64,000 nucleotides of DNA from Portunus trituberculatus (GCF_017591435.1 NC_059303.1:4018860-4082859), one strand, 5' to 3'; positions 40,453 to 54,745 are shown, counted from the stretch's first letter. The notes: generated from the letters alone by a model not told the origin. Made by a program: numbers and translations.

Positions 40453-40549
40453 GCAGGAGGCGCTGGAGGAGGAGCTGGCCGGCTAGACCTAGGGCCCCAG
40501 GTCTATGCCGGCCTCACGCCGCAGGTCCTCCTGCTTCACCTCCTCCTGC
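40453..40549. repeat. GC-rich imperfect palindrome
   Basis: GCAGGAGG...GGCCGGC (left) pairs with GCCGGCC...CCTCCTGC (right) around the centre TAGACCTAGGGCCCCAGGTC. Located just before the satellite. Confidence 0.75.
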
Positions 40550-40570
40550 TACAAAATTGTTGGTGTCTAC

Positions 40571-40743
40571 CTGCAGCCCCATCACAGCCAGAAAATGTTC
40601 ATCATGAACAGCTAGAGGACTGAACAGTCATCAGCAGACACTGCCATCTGACCATCTGAGGAGCCCTTTAGGGGAGGACTGGGCTCCTCCGCAGTAGTGA
40701 GGGGATGGAGGCATGCACACCATTGCCCATTGGACTTAGATTG

Positions 40744-40788
<45 letters not shown>

Positions 40789-41416
40789 TAGCTGTAGGAA
40801 CCGTAGTTTTAAGGACTCTAGGATTAAGGAACGTAGTTTTAAGGACCCTTGGATTAACCGTTGGTGCCATATACCTGCAGCCCCCCACAGCCAGAAAATG
40901 CTCATCATGAACAGCTAGGGGACTGAACAGTCCCCAGCAGACACTGCCATCTGACCACCTGAGGAGCCCTTTAGGGGAGGACTGGGCTCTTCCACAGCAG
41001 TGTCCCTGTGAGGGGCTGGAGGCGTGCCAACCACTGCCTATTGGCCATAGACTGTAGCTGAAAAAAAAAAAAAAAAAAAAAAAATGTAGCTGCAGAAACC
41101 GTAGATTTAAGGACTCTAGGATTAAGGACTTTAGGATTAAGGAACGTAGTTTTAAGGACTCTAGGATTAAGGACTCTAGGATTAAGGACCGTAGTTTTAA
41201 GGACCCCTGGATTAACCGTTGGCGCCATATACCTGCAGCCCCCCACAGCCAGAAAATGCTCATCATGAGTAGCTAGGGGACTGAACAGTCCCCAGCAGAC
41301 ACTGCCATCTGAACATCTGAGGAGCCCTTTAGGGGAGGACTGGGCTCCTCCGCAGCAGTGTCCCTGTGAGGGGCTGGAGGCGTGCCAACCACTGCCTATT
41401 GGGCATAGATTGTAGC

Positions 41417-41456
<40 letters not shown>

Positions 41457-41802
41457 TAGCTGCAGAAACCGTAGATTTAAGGACTCAATGATTAAGGACT
41501 CTAGGATTAAGGACTCTAGAATTAAGGACTCTAGGATTAAGGAACGTAGTTTTAAGGACTCTAGGATTAAAGACCGTAGTTTTAAGGACCCCTGGATTAA
41601 CCGTTGGCGCCATATACCTGCAGCCCCCCACAGCCAGAAAATGCTTATCATGAATAGCTAGGGACTGAACAGTCCCCAGCAGACACTGCAATCTGACCAC
41701 CTGAGGAGCCCTTTAGGGGAGGACTGGGCTCTTCCACATCAGTGTCCCTGTGAGGGGCTGGAGGCGTGCCAACCACTGCCTATAGGCCATAGACTGTAGC
41801 TG

Positions 41803-41834
<32 letters not shown>

Positions 41835-42164
41835 TAGCTCCAGAAACCGTAGATTTAAGGACTCTAGGATTAAGGACTTTAGGATTAAGGAACGTAGTTT
41901 TAAGGACTCTAGGATTAAGGACTCTAGGATTAAGGACCGTAGTTTTAAGGACCCCTGGATTAACCGTTGGCGCCATATACCTGCAGCTCCCCACAGCCAG
42001 AAAATGCTCATCATGAGTAGCTAGGGGACTGAACAGTCCCCAGCAGACACTGCCATCTGAACATCTGAGGAGCCCTTTAGGGGAGGACTGGGCTCCTCTG
42101 CAACAGTGTCCCTGTGAGGGGCTGGAGGCGTGCCAACCACTGCCTATTGGGCATAGATTGTAGC

Positions 42165-42206
<42 letters not shown>

Positions 42207-42522
42207 TAGCTGCAGAAACCGTAGATTTAAGGACTCTAGGATTAAGGACTCTAGGATTAAGGAACGTAGTTTTAAGGACTCTAGAATTAAGGACCGTAGT
42301 TTTAAGGACCCCTGGATTAACCGTTGGCGCCATATACCTGCAGCCCCCCACAGCCAGAAAATGCTTATCATGAATAGCTAGGGACTGAACAGTCCCCAGC
42401 AGACACTGCAATCTGACCACCTGAGGAGCCCTTTAGGGGAGGACTGGGCTCTTCCACAGCAGTGTCCCTGTGAGGGGCTGGAGGCGTGCCAACCACTGCC
42501 TATTGGCCATAGACTGTAGCTG

Positions 42523-42561
<39 letters not shown>

Positions 42562-42861
42562 TAGCTGCAGGAACCGTAGATTTAAGGACTCTAGGATTAA
42601 GGAACGTAGTTTTAAGGACTCTAGGATTAAGGACCGTAGTTTTAAGGACCCCTGGATTAACCGTTGGCGCCATATACCTGCAGCCCCCCACAGCCAGAAA
42701 ATGCTCATCATGAGTAGCTAGGGAACTGAACAGTCCCCAGCAGACACTGCCATCTGAACATCTGAGGAGCCCTTTAGGGGAGGACTGGGCTACTCCGCAG
42801 CAGTGTCCCTGTGAGGGGCTGGAGGCGTGCCAACCACTGCCTATTGGGCATAGATTGTAGC

Positions 42862-42897
<36 letters not shown>

Positions 42898-42965
42898 GCT
42901 GCAGAAACCGTAGATATAAGGACTCTAGGATTAAGGAACGTAGTTTTAAGGACACTAGGATTAAG
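40571..42965. repeat. Seven-unit tandem satellite (300-380 bp) with internal poly(A) and alternating subtypes
   Basis: Each unit has a GC-rich half (CTGCAGCCCCCCACAGCCAG ... GGAGCCCTTTAGGGGAGGAC), then an uninterrupted A tract of 24-40 bases. After that comes a block of 2-6 short subrepeats (AAGGACTCTAGGATT / AAGGAACGTAGTTTT) and CCTGGATTAACCGTTGG. A tracts start near 40747, 41061, 41420, 41803, 42167, 42526 and 42865. From unit 2, subtypes alternate (CTCTTCCACAGCAG with GACCACCTGAGG versus CTCCTCCGCAGCAG with GAACATCTGAGG), a dimeric higher-order repeat of about 700-750 bp. Long open frames across it are repeat artefacts. Confidence 0.92.
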
Positions 42966-43245
42966 GAACACGCAACACAACACAACACAACACAACACCA
43001 CACACACGGAAGGAGCCTTTTTGGGGAGAAAGAGCTCCAACCACTACACACAACACACAACACAACACAACACACAACACAACACACAACACAACACAAC
43101 ACACAACACAAACATACAATACACAACACAAACACAACACAACACAACACAACACAGAACACAACACAACACAACACACAACACAACACAACACACAACA
43201 CAACACAACACAACACAAACACACAACACAACACACAACAAAGAA
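42966..43245. repeat. (ACAAC)n-like pentanucleotide repeat
   Basis: CACAA/ACAAC units with AC interruptions, beginning directly in the last satellite unit. A 50-base unique interruption lies at about 43005-43050. Confidence 0.9.
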
Positions 43246-43254
43246 CACAAATAG

Positions 43255-43420
43255 GCTAGTCTAGGCTATGCTAGGTTAGATTAGGTTAGGTTAGGTTAGG
43301 TTAGGTTAGGCTAGACTAGGCTAGGCTAGGATAGGTTAGGTTAGATTAGGTTAGGATAGGATAGGATAGGTTAGGATAGGTTAGGTTAGGATAGGATAGG
43401 TTAGGTTAGGTTAGGTTAGC
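43255..43420 (+). repeat. Interstitial telomere-like (TTAGG)n tract
   Basis: Runs of TTAGG with GATAGG, GCTAGG and GATTAGG variants, about 30 units over 165 bases. TTAGG is the ancestral arthropod telomere repeat; here it is internal and degenerate. Confidence 0.9.
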
Positions 43421-43615
43421 TCTCACTCTCTATCTCAAATTAAGTTCTCACTCTCATTAGAAAGCTTCTTAAGTCTGTTTCTTCTGACAATAATGTACAA
43501 ATGTTCTTTATATGGTACTGCAGCCACAAAAACACCCGCCTTCTTACTGCAACTACAATCATAAACACAACACAAACACAGCACAACACAACACAAACAT
43601 AGCACACACATACAC

Positions 43616-43706
43616 CCACAGTCCTACTCCAAGATCGGTCACTATGAGGTCTGATCTCTTTCCGTAGGGGAAAGGCTGGCTGGGTGACCAGCAAACGACT
43701 GTGGTG

Positions 43707-43784
<78 letters not shown>
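43616..43784 (+). mobile_element. 3' fragment of the (AC)n-tailed SINE plus (AC)n
   Basis: AGATCGGTCACTATGAGGTC and AGGCTGGCTGGGTGACCAGC correspond to the 3' part of the SINE at 51480; the tail is about 37 AC units (43710-43784). Confidence 0.82.
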
Positions 43785-43788
<4 letters not shown>

Positions 43789-43884
43789 ACAGAAACACAA
43801 CGTGAATTATAAGTATGGTAACGGTTCATCTACTCCCACAAAAACATCTAAAAGTACTCCCATTATATAATATAGAAACAGATC

Positions 43885-46071
<2,187 letters not shown>

Positions 46072-46244
46072 CGATGTCCCGTAAGTGTTCTAGGAGGGAG
46101 TACCGCTGGTGTCCCCTGAGGTAGCTTCTGGCGGCCAGGGCTGAGGTATCCCTTGTCGTACCCCTGGCGGCCTTCCTTTCCATCTCCAGACGCTCCCCGG
46201 CGGCGTCATCCTCCAAGGCCGAGTAGGAATAGCGACCGCCATGC
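46072..46244 (-). CDS. Slob-like exon A: N-terminal region before the kinase-like fold
   Basis: Acceptor CTTTCCTCCCCCTCAG, donor GACATCG|GTGAGT. After one base completing an upstream codon it reads HGGRYSYSALEDDAAGERLE, MERKAARGTTRDTSALAARS, YLRGHQRYSLLEHLRDI and a G shared with exon B. ARSYLRGHQRYSLLEHLRDIG matches the family segment preceding the kinase domain. It needs a previous exon ending in phase 2, which was not found in 46245-64000. Confidence 0.85.
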
Positions 46245-46533
46245 CTGAGGGGGAGGAAAGGATTAGTTAGCATGGTTACGGTATGGTAACTCTACTATGG
46301 CGTCTACTAAAGTGGGATTAAATTCTCTATTGGAAGTTCAAGTTATCAATTTTGGTAGGAAAGTGAAACGGTTTGTTGTATGATAAGATAAACTTTTGAT
46401 TTCCAGTAGTTTTCTTTTTCGTTTTTTTCTTTTCGCTCCATTTTTTTTTTCATTTCATGAATTCGAATTGGGTGACTAGAAAGATAACTGATGTCACAAA
46501 GCCCTTCACAGTCGGAATGGTGACGGAACAGTT

Positions 46534-46600
<67 letters not shown>

Positions 46601-46682
46601 GACAAAAGATGCATAATGAAGGTTATATTAGTGAGGGCTAGTAAGGATGAAATGGAGCCAAAATGAGTACGTTGACGATATC

Positions 46683-46752
<70 letters not shown>

Positions 46753-47891
46753 TTAAAAACCACTTAAGAGCTTACGATAACAGCAAAACACTTTATAACA
46801 CACATAAGTCATAAAAAAAATAATAAGGGGCGTAGTTTAAACCTAATTACATAACCTGAAAATTAGAGGCGTTTACCATGAAAAAAGACGTTCATAAAAG
46901 AGAAAACGGACATGGAGCGAAAGCATGTCCATGTGGATGAGTGAACGCTGTTTTGACGAGTGCATGAAAAAAGGATGAAGTATTGCTGAAAAAAATGGAT
47001 GAATGAACAAAAGGGAGCAGGTAAGTTAGACATGTGTTGCCTTCCACTGACCTTTAACTGGGGAAAAAAAAATAGAGAAATGAATATTGAAAAAAAGAAA
47101 AGATCCAGCGACCCAAAAAGAAAAAAAAGAAGAGATAAAAAGTGTAAAAAAAGTGCCTTTGTATTCACGAAAAATATCAGAATGGAAATAAAATGTATGG
47201 AAAAACAAGGAATACAGAAGGGAAACTAGAGATTTGTGAATAAGTTACAATTTTATAGATAAAAAAAAAATATATAAAAATGACAAAATAAACGAAAAAA
47301 AAAAAAAACATAATATTTTCTGATCACTGTCTTTGATGATTCGATAAGATAAATATAACCAGATGCAACATTTCAGGAAGCAAAACAACAATATGTTTTC
47401 CTCTAACTATTAAAACCACACAACTCAAAATAAATAATACCTCCACTGGGTATCCTATTTTTACTGCCCTTCCACACCTTCCATAAACCCTTAATTTGAG
47501 ACACCATTATAACGTGAGGATTATTTTCCAGAACCACACACAGATTACTAGTTCTTATAGATTTATTTCTTTATTTCTACTATTATTATTATTTCCATCT
47601 TCTAAAACTTTTTCTATCCCTTTTTTCATTTATTTCCAGAAGAGATGCGTGACATTTATCAACCACTAGTGGAAACGCGCAGAAACCCCATTGAAAAATT
47701 GAAAAGCCTATTAACTCCCAGTACAGCGCGTTAAAAGTAATGGAGACAGGCAGAAACGTTTTAGAATTCAGGTAGTTGTGTGGTTAGAGGCGGCGGGAGA
47801 GGCACAGAGTTTCAGCCCCCGCCTAGAGGTCTGCGTGGTGCCAAGTGCAATGTGAGGGACTTGCCAGACTGAGAAAGTTAACTCCTTCTTC

Positions 47892-47896
<5 letters not shown>
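46245..47896. other. Upstream DNA with microsatellites, no exon found
   Basis: (GT)n at 46538-46599 and (GA)n at 46685-46749; otherwise A-rich DNA without a credible ORF. Confidence 0.55.
46538..46749. repeat. (GT)n and (GA)n microsatellites
   Basis: GT about 31 units at 46538-46599; GA about 32 units at 46685-46749. Confidence 0.96.
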
Positions 47897-47940
<44 letters not shown>

Positions 47941-48270
47941 GCGTCCGTTGCCCTCGTCCTTGATACGAGTCGCTATAGATGTAGCCTCTCTCCCTTCCCT
48001 TCCTGTTTCCCTTACTCTCTTCCTCTTCCTCTTCCTTTGCCGTGAATGTCCTCTCTCCTTCCTTCTTCTTCCCCTTTTGCCTCTTCCTCTATTCCTCTTT
48101 CCTTGCCTACCTTCCTTTATGACTTCCATCTCTTCCTTTCCTCCCTGCCTCCACTTCCTTCCTCTCTGCCCGCCTCCCCTTCCTCCTTCCTCTCTACTAC
48201 CTCCCTGCCTTCCCTCCCACCTCCTTCCTTCCTCCCGTCCTCCCTTCCTTCCTCCCGTCCTCCCTCCACC
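47897..48270. repeat. (CT)n followed by a CCTT-rich pyrimidine tract
   Basis: CT at 47897-47939, then pyrimidine-rich DNA (TTCC/CTTCCTCC units) to about 48270. Long frames in it are compositional. Confidence 0.9.
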
Positions 48271-48596
48271 AGCAGGTCACGAGGCCACAAGGACGCCAGT
48301 TGGTTTTGTGCAGAATTTTATGACGAGAAAGTGTATCCTTGTCAATATCGGTTTATTTAATTATCAGCAGTGATATTTTTCTATTTCCCTTTTTTTAGTT
48401 TTGGTTTTATATTGAGTCTCTCCCTCCCTATCTTTTTTTTTTTTTTTGTGTGTGTGTGTGTCGTTCTATCTTCTCGTTTTCTTTGTGTATTTTACTCCAA
48501 AGTTTTCTTTCTTTGTCTTCTTTATCGAGTACCAATTTCTATTGTTATTTTATCATGTGGTCTTTTTTATTTCTATTTTTCTGAACCGAGCTCATT

Positions 48597-48598
<2 letters not shown>
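48271..48598. other. T-rich spacer, nothing recognised
   Basis: Poly(T) near 48431-48446 and a short GT run; no gene. Confidence 0.6.
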
Positions 48599-48667
<69 letters not shown>

Positions 48668-48720
48668 AACACACAAAATAAACTTTAAGCAGCAGCAGCA
48701 GCACCACCACCACCACCACC

Positions 48721-48750
<30 letters not shown>
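48599..48750. repeat. (CT)n plus (CAG/CAC/CAA)n trinucleotide repeat
   Basis: CT at 48599-48662, then CAG x4, CAC x about 11 and CAA units at 48692-48752. Confidence 0.93.
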
Positions 48751-48752
<2 letters not shown>

Positions 48753-48989
48753 AACAACAAAAACTAGAGACCCCAAGATTCCATTCCTCAAACATTAATA
48801 TACCAATCTAGTGCAAATCAAAACCAAAATACAACTCCTGCTTCCTTCAGCGACTCTTAGCTGTTCATAGGGACGGACGTAAATCACCACCACTTTAGCT
48901 AGCAATGGTATCAAAATTCCCTGGAGTTTTCAAAGCCTTCTATTTCCTAGTTACATTTCAGCCAGACAAGCTATAGTCGTACTTCCTTG

Positions 48990-49673
48990 GTGTCTGGGAA
49001 CGTGCTAGAAGGAAGAGAGAAGAGGGAAGACTCGCTGGGGAGAGGGAATTGAGAAGTGTAGGAATGGGAGAGCTAAAGTTGTGAAGAAGTAGTAATAAAC
49101 GTATAGGGAACAAGGGAAGGACGGAGGAGAAACTTACGAGAGATTGGAGAAGGAAGAAGACTAAAGAGTTGGAAAATGAAATATGCACGGAAGGAGGGGG
49201 AAGAAGTAGGAGAGTGAGAAAAGAAAGGAAAAAGAAAAAAAGAAGAGTGAGGATACGAGGAAGTGAAATAAGAGGAGGGAACACAAAAGCAGGGGAGAGG
49301 GAGAGAAAGGAAAGAAGAAAGGAGAGAGGCTACAAGGAAGTGGAATAATGAAGGAGAGAATAAGAGAGGAGTAGACTAGGAGAGGAAAAGCAAGAGACTA
49401 AGAAGGAATGCAAGGCGGAAGAAGGAATGAAGGATGAAAGTGAAGGAGTGGATGAAGGAAATAAGAAGAGAAGGGACTATGATAGGAGTAAGGAAGTGAA
49501 GGATGGAAAGCGAGGATAAAGGAGGAAGAGGAGGAAGCAGACGGAGGTTGAAAAAGATAAAAAGGGGTAAATAAGAAAAGGAGAGAGAATAACTAAAGGG
49601 AATAAGAGACACAGGAGACAAAGGAAGGAGGGATGGAGGGAAGAGTGGGGCGAAGTAGGGAGGGAAGGGATGT

Positions 49674-49720
<47 letters not shown>

Positions 49721-49870
49721 CTCCCGCAGCACCGTCGCCAGAAGTGGAATTATTTTCAGTGTTTTTGGGGATGGAAGGATGGCGGAGGGGAGGTGGAGGG
49801 GGATGGAGGGATCAAGAAAGGAGGATAAGAGTATAGGGGAAGCAGAGAAAGGAAACAAAGGAGAGTCTGG
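48990..49870. repeat. Polypurine tract with embedded (AC)n
   Basis: Over about 880 bases the plus strand is almost entirely A and G (GGAAG/GAGAG mixtures), interrupted by (AC)n at 49677-49717. Such tracts can adopt triplex (H-DNA) structure. Confidence 0.85.
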
Positions 49871-49952
49871 TGGTGATAAGGGAAGACAAATACGTAAGTG
49901 AAGTCAGCCTCCCCTTGGCACCCCCCACACACACTAAGATAAGGTACAATTC

Positions 49953-49956
<4 letters not shown>

Positions 49957-50023
<67 letters not shown>

Positions 50024-50346
50024 ACATATGTATGAATAAGCATATCAGGACGTGTATCTTATTGGCAACACACAATCAAGTACAAACCCACCAGATTCAT
50101 ATCGCACGGTGCCTCGGTTAAGCTTACTAGTGAGCGGCCTTTCTGGGAGACATGGGAGAGTCTTATGAAAGGAAACACACAAGTAAGACCAGACTCAGCT
50201 GACGCAATTTCTCTAGGGTCCATTCCAGCCAATTTCTGCCTCCCAGCCTCGCTCCACACGTCACAGCCAAACACAAACAACTTCATCACTTCACATTAAT
50301 AGCATTTTACGTAGTTTCTAGCAAGACACAACCCACTTAACTGCTG

Positions 50347-50434
<88 letters not shown>
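49957..50434. repeat. (AC)n and (GT)n microsatellites flanking a GC-richer spacer
   Basis: AC at 49957-50021 and GT at 50350-50434. Between them (50059-50289) is a 76-codon minus-strand frame of unknown nature, not supported as an exon. Confidence 0.9.
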
Positions 50435-50436
<2 letters not shown>

Positions 50437-51202
50437 GAGGGAGTACGAGAACCAGACACACAGCACCAATGATAGAAAATTGTGTGAGGGAAGTTGTGAG
50501 AATATTTCAATAGATTAATACATACGTGAACGAGATGGAAACGAACACAACGAAGAAAACGAAGAAAGAAAAACGTTCTCTATTTATTTTCCTCTAGATT
50601 CACTCTCTCGTTGTGGTGATTGGATAAGATGAGAATAACCCAGTGCGAGATTTTAGAATACGAAACAACGATACATTTCCCTGCAAGCATTCAAAGCACA
50701 CGCCTCAAAAAGCAGGTACGGTATGGAGGAAACCCGTCCAGGCGAATGGAATGAAAACGGACCACACAGACGGAGTATTGAAGAGAAAACTGCACTAAAA
50801 TCGAGTCCTTGAATAAATCAGGACATCTCTTGCAGCAGCCTCGTTTGGGGAAGTATTTTTACGTGTTCACTGGAAGGAAAGATTTCACAGGAGTCGAAAA
50901 AAAAAGGAAAAAAAAAGGAATATTTTGAAAGACTTCAATGATAACCAATGGAAGAATTTCACGGGTTTTTACGACACCAAAAGGAATGATTTCTTAGGAT
51001 GTCATGGCAGGATTCGGTGAAGGATTTCCTCAGGATTTCACAGGGAAGGATGTCACAGAAACACCTCAAGGTTTAGGGGTATAGGAGAAGCAATCACGGA
51101 AATGCACGTATTGGAAGACTGACTGACACAAAACTCCACAAAACCAGCGAGGCAGAAAACGAAATACAAGGCAAACACAATGAACTAAAATCCCGTAAAG
51201 GT

Positions 51203-51206
<4 letters not shown>
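50435..51206. other. A-rich DNA with short GATTTCACAGG-type direct repeats
   Basis: From about 50880 to 51065 variants of GGATTTCNCAGGA recur six or so times at irregular spacing. No gene. Confidence 0.5.

Positions 51207-51275
<69 letters not shown>
51207..51275. repeat. (AC)n microsatellite
   Basis: About 34 AC units. Confidence 0.97.
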
Positions 51276-51276
<1 letters not shown>

Positions 51277-51437
51277 CACTCTTACTCCCCCTCACAATTC
51301 GCATTAAAGTTTCATATAAGACAAAACTTCCAACATACACACGACAAACTTTCTGAATAAATATTAAAAAGAAAAAAGATATTCACATTATTTTATTTTA
51401 TTCTGTTTTTGGGGAAACTTGTCATGAATCGAAACCC

Positions 51438-51440
<3 letters not shown>

Positions 51441-51480
<40 letters not shown>
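51441..51480. repeat. (AC)n microsatellite upstream of a SINE
   Basis: About 20 AC units ending exactly where the SINE head starts. Confidence 0.97.
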
Positions 51481-51481
<1 letters not shown>

Positions 51482-51760
51482 GCGTAGTGTAGTGGTTAGC
51501 ACGCTCGACTGACACTCGAGAGGGTCCGGGTTCGAGTCCCGGAGGCGGCGAGGCAAATGGGCAAGCCTCTTAATGTGTAGCCTCTGTTCACCTAGCAGTA
51601 AATAGGTACGGGATGTAACTCGAGGGGTTGTGGCCTCGCTTTCCCGGTGTGTGTTGTTTGTTGATGTGGTCTCAGTCCCACCCGAAGATCGGTCTATGAG
51701 GTCTGAGCTCGCTCTGTAATGGGGAAGCCTGGCTGGGTGACCAGCAGACGACCGAGGTGA

Positions 51761-51793
<33 letters not shown>
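51480..51793 (+). mobile_element. Full-length (AC)n-tailed SINE with tRNA-Val-like head, including tail
   Basis: CGCGTAGTGTAGTGGTTAGC (A box), arm CTCGA-CTGACAC-TCGAG (anticodon position GAC, Val), GGGTTCGAGTCCC (B box). The body runs AGGTACGGGATGTAACTCGA, CCCGAAGATCGGTCTATGAG, GGCTGGGTGACCAGCAGACG, ending GAATT and (AC)n (51764-51793). It is the best-preserved copy and the reference for the fragments at 29775, 33394, 33706, 33912 and 43616. The head continues without a tRNA 3' end, so it is not a gene. Confidence 0.9.
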
Positions 51794-51795
<2 letters not shown>

Positions 51796-52060
51796 TATCA
51801 TGCCTGTTATGTTACTTCCCCTAAAACATATAAAATACCTTACTTTAATAGAGAGAGAGAAAGAGAAATAACCAAACTTTATGAAAACAAAGACAAGAAT
51901 ATCAACACTTCCCTGCCTGGACGAAATGAGCGATTGAGTTCCTTTATTTTGATATGATAATGAAACATGTGAAATTATACAAGAAACACTTTTCTTGATC
52001 TCAATTTAATTCTACGAGACGGAAGTTGATCTAAATATCTGAATTTGATATGAGCGAAAA

Positions 52061-52066
<6 letters not shown>

Positions 52067-52130
<64 letters not shown>

Positions 52131-52179
52131 TCCACAGCTAAACCACATTCTCCCTCCGATCTGTGGACCAAAACAAACA

Positions 52180-52247
<68 letters not shown>

Positions 52248-52325
52248 ATATTCTCGTAAATAAGAGATAAATAAAAGAAAGAAATAATGGCAAACAAATC
52301 AGGCAGTTAAGGCATGTGTCGGCAG

Positions 52326-52407
<82 letters not shown>
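52067..52407. repeat. Cluster of (AG)n, (AC)n and (AG)n microsatellites
   Basis: AG at 52067-52128, AC at 52182-52246, GA at 52330-52407. Confidence 0.96.
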
Positions 52408-53055
52408 ATGAGGATTTAGGAGTTTTATCAAAGTAACATTGGAAAAACTAATAGCTGCCATCTTCCACAATCATCTTCCTCTTTCTCCTTCTCCTTTCTT
52501 TATTCTCCTCCATCTACTTTAGTTAGTGTCGCTTATCGGTGTCATAAAGGCTAATAATTTTCTCTTCTGCTGTTAATTCCTCCTTTTGTACTTTTTTTGT
52601 GTTCCTCCTCCTTCTCCTCCTTTTCGTCCTTCTCTTTCATCTCTTCTCATTCAACACCTCCTGGTCCTCTGAGTCCGCTAATCCACTCCTCCTCCTCTTC
52701 CTCTTTCTCTTTTTAATCCACCACCTCCTTCTCCTCTTCCTCCTTCTCTGTCTTATCCTCCTCTGAGAGACAAATAATCCTCTTCCACTACCTCCAGCTG
52801 ACCACATCCTCCTCCTCCTCCTCCTCCTCCACTACCATTGCCACACTCTCCACCTTTCTTTCGTATCTACACAAGATGGGAGAGAAATATTCCTAGCTCC
52901 TCCATGTCCTTTTTCATCTCTTACTCCACCTCCTCTTGTTCCACTATTACTTCTTTCATCTTCATCTACCATTTTTGTATCTGAATTCCTCCACTGATCT
53001 GAAAAAAATATGTACTCATTTCTTATATCCATCTTTTCCACATCGCCCATCTCCT
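52408..53055. other. CTCCT-rich pyrimidine DNA, no gene
   Basis: TCC/CTCCTC units dominate; open frames are compositional. Confidence 0.7.
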
Positions 53056-53840
53056 CTATCATCACCACTGCCTCCACCTTTTCTTCCTCCTCCACCACCA
53101 CTCTATCCTGTTTACCTCCCTCAAATCTTCCACAAATATTCCTTCACTACCTCCACCTTCTCTTCCACTACTAACCTCCACCTCTTTCAGTACAACTACT
53201 AATACATCCATCTGTTCCTTCTCATCCTCTATAACTTCTCACAAATACTCCACTTTCTTCACCTTCCATACGTAATCAGGAGCGTTACACCTCCCACCAC
53301 ACCCAACACGATTGAAGGAAAGAAAGTATCAGAAAAAAAGTATCAGAAAAAAAGTATCAGAAAAAGTATCAGGAAAAAAGTATCAGGAAAAAAGTATCAG
53401 GAAAAAAAAAAGTATCACGAAAATGTATCACGAAAAATGTATCAAGAAAAAAGTATCACGAAAAAGTAACAAAGATCTTGAATGCTATAGTTTTTTTTTT
53501 TTTTTTTCTCACTCTAATAGTGAAGATAATTGTACGCCACTCCAATAGTGAAGATGAGCGGAGGCCATTCTAATAGTGAAGACAAGTGTTCGCCACTCTA
53601 ATGCCTCCATCTTTTCTTCCTCCTCCACCACCGCTACATCCTGCTTACCTTTCCCTCAAATCTTCCACAAATATTCCTTCACTACCTCCACCTACTCTTC
53701 CACTACTAACCTCCACCTCTTTCAGTACCACCACTAATACATCCACCTGTTCCTCCTCATCCTCTATAACTTCTCACAAATACTCCACTTTCTTTACCTT
53801 CCATACGTAATCAGGAGCGTTTCACCTCCCCACCACCCTA
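53056..53840. repeat. Direct duplication of about 235 bp flanking two minisatellites
   Basis: 53056-53290 and about 53604-53840 are near-identical (shared CTCTATAACTTCTCACAAAT and CCATACGTAATCAGGAGCGT). Between them lie a run of (GA)AAAAAGTATCAG units (53325-53470) and three copies of CCACTCTAATAGTGAAGA (about 53508-53603). Confidence 0.9.
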
Positions 53841-54148
53841 ACACATCCATGGTTCCCCCAACACCCCGCCGCCGTGTTTACATTTTGCATTAACCAAGAG
53901 GGGTGAAAAATATCATCCCCAAGGAACCTCACACACTCGGGGCATTAACCATCTGTCTTTGAAACCTTACCCTCCCTCTCCCTCTCTCTTTCCCTCTCCT
54001 CACTGACCTAATTTCCATAAGGCCGGGAACCGTGAATAATAAGAGGGGAATATGAGTCTTCTATGAGTCTTCAGTTCTGTTTGGGTCTTGGGGTCTTTCC
54101 TCTCCAGATCTGCCTCGTTTTTTTTTTTTTCTCTCTTTTTTCTTTAAG

Positions 54149-54263
54149 GGTGTGGTGGTGGTGGTGGTGGTGGTGGTGGTGGTTGAAGGGAAGCAGGTGG
54201 GATTCCAAGCCACGGGAGCGACTTGCCGGAGGAAAGCTTGACCAAGTGACCGTAAGAAGGGAA

Positions 54264-54346
<83 letters not shown>
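54149..54346. repeat. (GGT)n and (GA)n microsatellites
   Basis: GGT/GTG at 54149-54182; GA at 54268-54346. Confidence 0.95.
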
Positions 54347-54349
<3 letters not shown>

Positions 54350-54739
54350 GAGCCAGAGAAACTGAGAGACGAACGGACAAGCAAACAGATAGACATACTA
54401 AACAGATAAAGAAACAGAAAGACAAGTATTGAAAAAAAAGGAGGACGAAAAGAAAAAGAAAACATCGGTAATAAACAAAAATTCTGCTTTAGGAGGACAA
54501 AATATACAAGAAAACGGAATAAAAAGGAAAAGAAAAGACAGGTTATTGACAGTCTGATGGGCAGAGTAAAGAGGAAAAACAAATGAACAAAAACGTAGGG
54601 CGCACAAAGGGAGAGAAAGCAATGTTTGTTAAGCGTAAAGGGAAACACAGAAGGCAGAAGATAAAGGAGGGAAGAAAGAGGGAGGTGAAATGCAATGTTT
54701 GTCTGAGTGAAAGGAAACGTATGAAAGGAAAAACAAAGG

Positions 54740-54745
<6 letters not shown>

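Noticed and set aside
40612..43234. Long minus-strand frames of 90-244 codons (FWLWGAAGIWRQRL..., SLILESLKLRSL...)
   Set aside because: They are in-frame readings of the satellite, with poly(Phe) from its A tracts. They repeat with the units and have no domain.
42961..43254. Cys/Val-rich frames (VLCCVVLCC...)
   Set aside because: Translation of the (ACAAC)n repeat only.
50059..50289. 76-codon minus-strand frame as the missing first exon
   Set aside because: Contains several Met codons but no phase-2 donor consensus to exon A was found and it has no recognisable motif.
51480..51553. Functional tRNA-Val gene (plus)
   Set aside because: Same SINE family as above; the head is continuous with the SINE body.
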